DNA of 64,000 nucleotides from Hevea brasiliensis. Its lineage: Eukaryota > Streptophyta > Magnoliopsida > Malpighiales > Euphorbiaceae. The DNA lies in assembly GCF_030052815.1 (NCBI RefSeq), contig NC_079510.1, forward strand, positions 47,272,725 to 47,336,724. Reading direction: 5' to 3'. The number at the start of each line of letters is the position of its first letter. Within the stretch, counting starts at the first letter, position 1. Below, in pieces: positions 55,698-64,000 of the stretch. Both the position numbers and the translations under genes were made by a program. Below the pieces are notes generated by a model. That model made no database searches, was not told where the DNA came from, and worked only from the letters and a program-made list of their open reading frames with translations.

Positions 55698-57643
55698 GAA
55701 CTAAGTTAATTATGTACATGTGTAAAGATTTCTAACATGCAAATTTATTTTACAATTACCAAGTATTAAATTAAATTTATTTTATATACCAATATTAGTT
55801 TAATTTACAAAGTATTTATTTAAATTAACTACATGCAAAAGTCAGTTAAATTAAAAACAAAGTTAATTTTAATTTACCAAATAAAAATCCTATTATTACT
55901 ACAATTTCATGCCAATGGTTATTCGAGGAGTTTAGCGCTACTTACCTGTTAGTAAATGCAGTTGCCATGAGGGCAACCTACCCTTAAAAAATGGTCTTCT
56001 CTTATAGTATGACAATGATATACCTGGCTTACTCCCGTTTAGCTCCACATAAACTTCACGCAAATGCTCTCTTTGGTACTTACCTTAGGGCTACTTACTA
56101 ATTTTATTTGTAATAAAAAAAATAAAGAAAATAAAAAAAATAAGAAAATACTAATAACAATTCACATTGGATTCAAACTCTAATCTCCTAAAGGGGTTAA
56201 ATTCCTAATCAACTACAACTATCTAATGGTCTAAGTCTTCTAACATGATCCAAATATAAAAAAATATAAAAATATAAAAATATAAAAAAATATATCAAAT
56301 ATCAATTAAAACCCAAGAACACACAAGAACATACATAACTATATAATTCTCAGATTCTGACAGATTGATAGTAGTAAGAAATTTGATTTTTGAAAAATAG
56401 TTAGACACACCTAAAAGTCATGAAAAATTACAGCAGATAGCCAAAACATCATAAAATTTATAAACCAAACAAAAGCCTAGCCGAATGGTCTACACAAATC
56501 GTAACTTTTTCTAGTAACAGAATCGCACTACTTTTTTGTAAAATTCATAACTCACCAACCATAATAGATATGAATGCAAAACTAATTGAAAAAGATTCAC
56601 AAGATTCCAAACTTAATTTTAGATACCAGATTTATACAAAAATATTAAGAAATAAAAGAGATATGGGCTCCACAAGTCGGGTTTCCTGTAAATCGAATTT
56701 TACAGGAACCCTAATTTCAAATAGCCATAACTTATAAAATGCAAAAGCTTTTTCAGTGATTCTTGAGCCTAAAATTAATAGAATTTCGTGAAGAATAGGA
56801 ATATAATTTTCCTAAAATTTTTACATATTCAGAAAATAATAAAAAATAATAAAAACATGAGAGACCGAAAACTGAATATGTGCAGAGTTGTTTATCCCTT
56901 CAAATTAAACATGATTACATGATCTTTATGAACATACAAGATAAATTAAAAACAAGGAACATATAATTAAACATTACATGGCATAGATCTTGAAAAGAAA
57001 ATAAAAGAATTAACCTTTAGGAAATATCACTATAAAGAAAGAATAACTAAAAGAATTTTAGCTAATCCTCTCTTTAATTTTTTTTTTCCTTTTTTTTTTT
57101 ATCTTCTCCTCCACCTTCCTCTTCTTTTTTTTTTTTTTTCAGTAGGGTATTTATAGGGTTTTGGGAGAGAGGTGTGATAGGGTTTGGAGTCCTAACGTGA
57201 TAAAGTTCAGATAGCTTAAACAATTAGGATTGTAGAATTTAGGTAAGACTGAAATATGGATGATGTGTTTCAACCAATGGGAAGAGAAGAAAAATGGAAG
57301 GCACCAATAGGGAGTGAGGAAGAGGTGTAGTAGGATTTGAAGTCATAGTGTGATAAGGTTTAGATAACTTAAACAACTGGGATTGAGGAATTTGGGTGAG
57401 ACTAATTAAACTTAATTAGGTACATTTAAAAATTACTCATATTAAATTTAAACAAAAAAAAAATTCTATTTAAATTTAATTAAATTCGCTTAAAAATATA
57501 TATTATTATTTTTTTTCAAATCATGCCACAGAATTAATAATTTAACTCCATGCATCCAATTACATCTTACAGTCATATAATTTTTCATCATCGAGTTTTC
57601 CACAGCCTCAATGCACATACTCATCACAAAATAAGGGTCTACA
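55698..57643 (-). mobile_element. Solo LTR E (Tat-type), right segment
   Basis: Remaining 1946 bp of E, ending CTACA. The minus strand has CCCTATAAATACCC at about 57145-57158, a TATA box placed as expected for a minus-oriented LTR promoter. AT-rich; oligo(T) runs at 57078-57140. Minus-strand open frames are short and I call none. Confidence 0.85.
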
Positions 57644-57648
57644 ACAAC
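57644..57648. repeat. Target-site duplication ACAAC of E, right copy
   Basis: It follows the CTACA end; it joins in frame with the viral repeat AAGCCACC. Confidence 0.92.
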
Positions 57649-57728
57649 AAGCCACCAAATAAATCTTAAGATTTTGCCATTTTACATTATTATGCTTAAC
57701 TAAGGTTTAGTGCTCTGGCCAGCAATGG
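57649..57728. repeat. Viral intergenic repeat, right part and inverted end
   Basis: 57649-57697 completes the middle copy (AAGCCACCAAATAAATCT). From 57698 it reads GCTTAACTAAGGTTTAGTG, the reverse complement of the conserved block at 711-730 and 10853-10871, ending near GGCCAGC at 57728. So an inverted copy of the primer-proximal sequence abuts the direct one. Confidence 0.75.
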
Positions 57729-57872
57729 TTTTGAAAACAAAACAAAATTATATATATATTTAATCTCTCTCTCCGTTCTAAAAGATAAAGTTTTTTTAAC
57801 ATAGTTAGAAAAATATAATTAATAATTTTTTCCCTAATATAAGCATTGTTTAGTTTGGGGTAAGTAGATTAA

Positions 57873-58679
57873 GGGTCTGTTTGGTTTAACTGTTGAATAC
57901 GACTGATAGCTGTTAGCTGATAATTGTTATTGTTAGTTGATAGCTGATAACTGATAGCTGTTTTATGTTAATTGTTTGGTAAAATTATATTTAGTTGTTG
58001 CTGTTGATATGTGAAATAACTAATAAGGGTATACATCATATAATTTATTTAATTTTTAAATAAATATAAAATTATAAATTTATTACATTATATTATTTAT
58101 TTTATTATTAAATTAAATATATAATTATTAAATTAATATATTATATTATTTAAATAAATATATAATTATTAATCTATTATATTATATCATTTATTTTATT
58201 ATTGAAATAAGAAAATAATTATTTTTTAAGATAATTAAATAATTTTAAAAATATAGATAAAATAATAAAATAATTATTATTATTGTTAATAGAAAAATTT
58301 ATAATTAATTTTAAGTTTTTAGATATAAATAAATATTTTATATTTTATGTTATTAATAAAAAATATTTTAACAAAGTTAAAATTGTTAATTAAAATGTTA
58401 AACTTACAAATAAAAAATAAAAACATTAATAATATTAATTTTTAATTTAAATAAAAAAAGGTAATATGATCAAAATAAAAAATAAAAACAAATCAGCTGT
58501 CAGCTGATCTGATGAAAACAGCTCTAAAAATAGAGCTGATACAAAATGCAACTATTGGTATCATATCAGTTGTCCATCAGCTATCAGTTTTATTTTTTTA
58601 AGCTTACCAAACACTATAATTTACCTGTTTGAGTGTCCATCAGCTATCAACTGCACCCAACAGGTAAACCAAACACCCC
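57873..58679. mobile_element. Tourist/PIF-like MITE, 807 bp
   Basis: It starts GGGTCTGTTTGGTTT and ends AAACCAAACACCCC, imperfect inverted repeats of about 15 bases flanked by TAA on both sides (57870-57872 and 58680-58682). The three-base TWA duplication and GTTTGG ends are those of PIF/Harbinger MITEs. Subterminal GATAGCTGATA-type words repeat near both ends. No transposase. Confidence 0.75.
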
Positions 58680-59340
58680 TAAAAAAGTAAAAATTTATGG
58701 GAAATGTAAAAACCATTCTTGTTTGGATTGCATTATGAAGTTAACTTTTTTTTCTTAAGTATAATGTAATTTATCAATTTATTATTTAATTTATTATACT
58801 TTAAATTATATTATGGGTATAATTTTCTTTTATGATTTAAGAGTAAATTTATTTAATTAATTTATATACCAAACACATTTATATCATATTTATAATGAAG
58901 TAAGTTAAGTGAAAGTATACTTGTCATAAAGCATATTTACAGAAAGTAGAGTATTTTATATAAAGTAACTTATTTATTAAATTATTTTAAAAATTAATAA
59001 AATTTATTTTTTAATGCCTTAATAAATTAATTAATAAATAAATTATTTAAAAAATTTCTATAGTTTCAAATAAATAAAAAATAAAAATAAGTCAGATTTT
59101 GGGGCAAAGATAATATAAAAGGTATAGAATTCGTTAATATTTTGGATTAGAGACTGATTTCCCTAATAAATAGATAAAAAAAACTTTTCTAATTCTTTTC
59201 AGACCTTTCAAGTTTTCTGATTCTTTTCAGGTCTTTGAAGTTTTCTCATTTTATTTATTGCCTTTATTTTCCAAGATAAGATGTGCCCCTGTTCCCATAG
59301 CATTTTTTCTACCTTTTCATCTCATTGGTTCCTTTTCTTT
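58680..59340. other. AT-rich upstream region of the NUP98-like gene
   Basis: Very AT-rich with A/T runs and no ORF. A TATA-like ACTATAATAATAG lies at about 59343-59355 just before the presumed transcript. Confidence 0.5.
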
Positions 59341-59369
59341 TTACTATAATAATAGAAGACACAATTGTC

Positions 59370-60287
59370 ATCAGTGGAGCAACTTCATAGAGAAGTAGAA
59401 GAAAGAGAATAGCTCATCCAAAGAGAAAACAGGCGAATTATAATAACAATGAGCGAGAAAATATTTGAACAGTACGTGATGTTGTAGATCAACAGAAGCT
59501 CGTTGCTGATAGTTACAGCTTCAGACTGTGACCACAGCAGTAACAGGGATCAAACTAAAACTAGACTCCATCCTGTTGGAATCAATCTATATTTCTTGTT
59601 CAGGTGAGTGCAACATGTTCAATTTGTATCCTTTAGGATGTTCAACATGTTCAATCTGCTACAAACAGCATTTTTTCGAATGTATGGTGGTGGTTTTTTT
59701 TTTTTTTGGCTATAATTGTTGGTTTTTCCTCTCAAACTCTGTTGCTTTTGAATTTCCCTTGTTATTTATTTATGACGATCGTCTTATAATTTAGAAATAA
59801 TTATTTTTGTGGGGATTACGAGGGCTCAGAGCCCTGATTCAATTTCCATTCTTGCTTGATCATCGCATGTATTACTTTTTTTATGTTTTTTTTTAAATAA
59901 CGTTGAAGAGATATAGTAATTAGAAGTGTTTGAAAATTGGAGGTTCGATCAGAAAACTATGAGCAAGAGAAGTAATTCAATGAGTGGTCACTTGTCTAAA
60001 CGAAGTTCCTTGGAGAACGAATTCACTTGTTAGTTGTTACCTGTGAGGCTAAAAACCATCTTGTTTCTGATATTCTGATATTGAAAGGCTTGGCATGAGT
60101 AGAAACATTTCCAATTCAAAAATTGTATTTTAACTTTTAGGCATTCAGATGATCTGTTGTGTGATAAAGTGCTCATCTTCTGTCGTCTGAACCTCATAAT
60201 GAATAGGATTTTTGTGCATTATTTTACATGCCTTCCCCCAAGTTAATAAAACTGATAGTGAAAAGTTGTTATTTTAAGGATTAGACT
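59370..60287 (+). other. Probable 5' UTR exon and leader intron of the NUP98-like gene
   Basis: AG-rich, non-AT-rich sequence from about 59370 ends TTCTTGTTCAG followed by the strong donor GTGAGTGC (exon end about 59604). The following 680 bases look like an intron (T-rich). An acceptor is likely just before 60288 (GGATTAG). A 12-codon upstream ORF is at 59449-59487. This is inferred from splice signals only. Confidence 0.45.
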
Positions 60288-60333
60288 CAATAATTTCACC
60301 CAAATTTTTGGTTCAAGTGCATCAAGTGTTCCA

Positions 60334-62979
60334 ATGGCTGGTTTATCAAGTAATCCAGCTTTTACTAGTAGCTCAACTCCTGCCATCTCTCAGTCTACTT
60401 CTGCATCTATTTTCGGTGCCTCAAGTTCTCCAGCATTTGGTGCATCAACTTCTTCAATATTTGGTTCATCAAGTAATCCAGCACTCACTAGTAGCTCAAC
60501 TCCTGCTATCTCTCAGTCTACTTCTGCATCTATTTTCGGTGCCTCAAGTTCTCCAGCATTTGGTGCATCAAGTTCTTCAATATTTGGTTCATCAAGTGCT
60601 TCCATGTTTACTTTTAGCTCAACTCCTGCACTCTCTCATTCTACTTCTGAATCTGCTTTCGGGGCCTCAAGTTCTCCAGCATTTGGTACATCAAGTGCTC
60701 CCACATTTACCTTTAGCTCAACTCCTGCTCTGTCTCAGTCTACTTCGGCATCTGCTTTTGGGGTCTCAAGTTCTTCAGCATTTGGTGGACCAAGTACTTC
60801 ACGGTTTGGCGCATCAAGTGCTCCAATGTTTGGTTCAGCAAGCACTCCTGTATACGCTTTAAGCTCAAATACCGCTCTCTGTCAGTCTACCGTTGAAGCC
60901 TCAACTTTTCCAGGATCTGGTGGATCACGTGCTTCAGGGTTTGGTGCATCAAGTGCTCCATCGATTGCTTCATCGAGTATTCCCGCATTTACTTTAAGCA
61001 CAACTGTTGCCCTCTGTCAGTCTACTTTTGGAGCCTCAAGTACTCCAGGATTTGGTGGATCAAGCACCCCAGCATTTGCTACCTCAAGCACTCCAGCACT
61101 TGCTACCTCAAGCACTCCAGCACTCACTTTTGGCTCAATTCCTGCCTTCAGTCATTCTGCTTCTGCATCTGCTTTTGGTGCCTCAAGTGCTCCAGGGTTT
61201 AACACATCAAATGTTCCTGTTTTTGTTTCATCAAGTACTCCAGCATTTAATTTTAGCTCAACTTCTGGCCTATGTCAAACTACTTCTACGTCTACTTTTG
61301 GAGCATCAAGCGCCCCAACATTTGCTGCCTCAACCACTCCAGTGTTTACTTGTAGCCCGATTCCTGCCCCCTCTCTGGCTACTTCAGTATCAGCTTTTGG
61401 GGCTCCAGCATTTGGTTGTCCAAGTGCTACAGGTTTCAGTGCATCAAGTGCTGCAGCATTTGGCGGCTTCAATGCCATTGCATCTGGATCTACTAATTCA
61501 AATACCTTTCCTTTTGGCTCTTCATTTGCCACTCCAATTGCCACTTCAACAAGTTTTGGGGGTTCTAGTCTATCTGCTTCTACACTGGGTAGCTCCAACA
61601 TATTTGGACCTGCTCCAGATGGTTCTGACAAGCAAAGGTTCCCGTTTGGTAAGTATTTTCCATGATCATTTGTGGAAATGCAAATTCTTAAATTCTAATG
61701 TTTTGATTGCTGTCCGGATTAGTAGGAGCTTCAGTAATTAATTGATTCAGACTTTTCTGTCAAACTATGGTGCAGGGACCCAGACAATGACAGGAGTATT
61801 TGGACAGAATGGTTTTGGACCTTCAATTTTTGCTGGAAAACATAGAGGAACTAGAATAGCAGCTTACACTGAAACAGAAGAAGAGTTTACCGACAATCCT
61901 GTTGGTGAGAAGCTTATGTCTATAACAGCCATGCCTGTCTACAAAGACAAAAGTTTAGAAGAATTAAGATGGGAGGACTACCAATTGGTGCATAAAGGTA
62001 TGCTTTACAGCTAGTTGACTCCGCATAAAGGTATGCTTCATCACGAGTTGACTCTGCCTTTCTGTCAACTAGGGAACACTCTGATAAGGCTTCGATCTTC
62101 TTAGTATTTTTCAATTGCAATTGGCAAAATTTGTTTCTCAATACTTCATGATATATGAATACATTCTTGGATTGTAAGGGTTTTACAAGCTGTATTATAA
62201 TGATTGCTTTCTTAAATAAATGCTTTGACTTGCAGACCGCTATGGAAATGATCAATCTGCCAGTGGGTTTACATTTGGTGTTTCTACCTGCAACCCTACA
62301 AGCTTTGGAGCAACATCTACATTTCACTCTCGTCCATTACCAGCATCTTCTTCTTTGCTCTGCTCATTACCGTCTGGCTCATTATCGTCCCAGAATCACA
62401 CCACGCGATTTGTACACACAACATCATGTCCTACCAGCACATTATCTTCCCTGAATGTACCAAATATCCAATTACTCCTACAACCTCAATTCGTAGCACC
62501 CTCTTTCCAGCTGACAAATGCAGTGGCTGGACTGAGTATTTCATCTGTGCATGTTATTACCCCTCAGTCACACACATTGTGTATACCTTTTGCACCTGCA
62601 TTTGGGCAACTGGTGTTTACAAGCCTGCCAACGCAGTGTCCAAGCAACGTAATTTGTTATGGGCACAGCATCGTAAGTATCTCAGAATTTTATTGTGGTT
62701 ACATGAAATACATTTTCTATGATAATCCATCGGCTTTCATATATCGTTGGGATTGGAGTTTGAATAAATGCTGCTTCCTTCTTGTGCTTGTAGCCTTGTC
62801 TCCTGGCTTTTCCTCAGCCTATATGTGCGTTCTCTGTTGGCAACTTTGCTCAGTCACCACCATCAGGTACCTTGAAGAAAATTTTACTGTTTTCTCAACC
62901 TGCTTTTGGAGTTTGGACTGAACGTTTTATTTCGTGCATTGGTTTTTGGACATCGACAGGGACAGAAGGGAGCAGTTGA
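60334..62979 (+). CDS. NUP98A-like FG nucleoporin, truncated C-terminus
   Basis: Five exons join in frame: 60334-61648, 61775-61997, 62236-62672, 62794-62866, 62960-62979, with GT-AG introns, giving 688 residues. Residues 1-438 are FG repeats (about 25 FG dipeptides, mostly AFGASS- and IFGSS-type), which form the permeability barrier of the nuclear pore. Exon 2 carries MPVYKDKSLEELRWEDYQL, the conserved GLEBS-downstream block of plant NUP98A. The frame is also open upstream of ATG with FG-like residues, so the true start may be earlier. Plant NUP98A is about 1000 residues and ends in an autoproteolytic domain; none is visible here, and the frame stops with TGA at 62977-62979. It is either a truncated paralog or a decaying copy. 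Confidence 0.75.
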
Positions 62980-64000
62980 AGCTTTTTCTGCGCGGTATTT
63001 GTGGTCAAATTTGTCAGCTGTTGCAAAGTAACCCATTTGACTAGGCACTCATCTGCTATGCTTTTTGACGAATTTCAAGGATTATCGAAAATTTATCATC
63101 GTAGAAGAGTTCCTGTCATAATCTAAGAACCCCTTTGTTATTGTTTCAAACTTCTATAGTACTTACAGTTTCTGCAAATGGAAATCACAAACTGAAGAAA
63201 TATGGACAGACTTGCAGACTCCCACCATACAATTTCTAACTGCAAATCAAACCAGCCTAATAGTTTGTCGCTGAAAGTTATACCCTGTTTGGATCAAGGA
63301 TTCCATGGTTTCATAAGACATGATGTGGTTTCTTTATTTGGGCAGAATGTTCTTGAAAAATTGTGGTTTTAAGTTGTAAAATGATGATTTCTTAACCATT
63401 CAAACTGCTAATTTGATGAGTTGGGATGATTTGAAGATCTTGTATTTCTATTTTAGATCTTGTATTTTTATTTTATCATTGCATTATTTATAAAATTTTA
63501 ATTATATTACATTTCAATTAAATTAAGTAAAATATATTTATAAGACGTATTTAAGTAATTAATTAAAAAAATAAAATCTCTTTAATTAATATTATTATTA
63601 TAACATTATTTATAAATAAATATTTCATTTAAATAATTTATATAAAAAATAATAAAAGATATTTCAATATTTTTTATATTTATTTTATTATATAATTATA
63701 TCATCCAATAAAATAAAATAAAAAATATTAAACCATTAGATACTATATAAACCATTTTTAAAAAGAAGTTGTGAACTCAATTCAAACACAAACGTGGTGT
63801 TAAAGATCGTGTAAAATGATGTTGATACGTTAAGGTTTCTGTCAGATGGCAGAAGAATGATTTGGTGAATAATTTGTCCATTAAATGCCGTTCAACAGAA
63901 GACAAATGGGTCATTTTCTCTTTTTTTTTTTTCCCTTTAAGAAATGGGTTATTTTCTCTGCTAATCATTAACATCATTCTCTACGGTGATGATTTTTTTT
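62980..64000. other. 3' flank of the NUP98-like gene
   Basis: Probable 3' UTR to about 63300, then AT-rich sequence to the end. No NUP98 autopeptidase sequence and no other ORF that I can support. CCCTGTTTGGATCA near 63283 looks like a MITE end, but I find no partner. Confidence 0.5.

Noticed and set aside
60308..61741. Long leucine/glutamine-rich frames of 184 and 244 codons in the NUP98-like exon
   Set aside because: They are shifted readings of the FG repeats and the 244-codon frame runs across a good GT-AG intron; the FG frame has conserved sequence and clean exon junctions.
63283..63440. MITE beginning CCCTGTTTGGATCA
   Set aside because: Only one end is seen; no matching inverted end or target duplication found in the window.

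Overview
The window is nuclear DNA of a flowering plant, almost certainly a eudicot. It holds plant-type Ty3/Gypsy LTR retrotransposons (a Tekay/Del-like chromovirus and an Ogre/Tat giant element), a decayed endogenous caulimovirid, a short terminal-inverted-repeat element and, at the right end, one intron-containing host gene resembling NUP98A. I cannot name the species. There are no bacterial-type features, rRNA, tRNA genes or CRISPR arrays.

Layout: 1-688 is AT-rich flank. 689-10896 is a broken endogenous pararetrovirus read on the minus strand, interrupted by a 3.65-kb solo LTR (A, 6712-10365). From 10897 to 57643 the window is one nested stack of insertions. A solo LTR of Tat type (E, 10897-57643, target duplication ACAAC) sits in the viral intergenic region. 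Inside E lies a complete minus-strand chromovirus (B, 11624-55692, TAATT). Inside B's reverse transcriptase lies a plus-strand, gene-less large-LTR element (C, 18068-49871, GATGA). Inside C's 3' LTR lies a 24.2-kb plus-strand Ogre-like element (D, 25342-49548, AAAAG). Every level has a matching 5-bp duplication, so the order of insertion is fixed: virus, E, B, C, D. Solo LTR A (TTGCC) is a separate hit in the virus. 57649-57728 is the rest of the viral intergenic region, followed by host DNA with an 807-bp Tourist/PIF-like element (57873-58679) and the NUP98-like gene (about 59350-62979).

How the parts relate: B carries gag, protease, RT, RNase H, integrase and a chromodomain-like tail, but with five in-frame stops and a frameshift. 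C shares B-type LTR termini, primer site and polypurine-side motif but keeps only 355 internal bases, so it would depend on a B-like partner. D has ORF1, gag, protease with a G-patch-like motif, RT, two RNase H domains and integrase, also broken. D's 5.8-kb LTRs each carry an antisense gene with its own TATA box, resembling the putative gypsy-type transposase family. That antisense gene, the splice-site layout of D, and the structured repeats in D's leader and tail are the most interesting things in the window.
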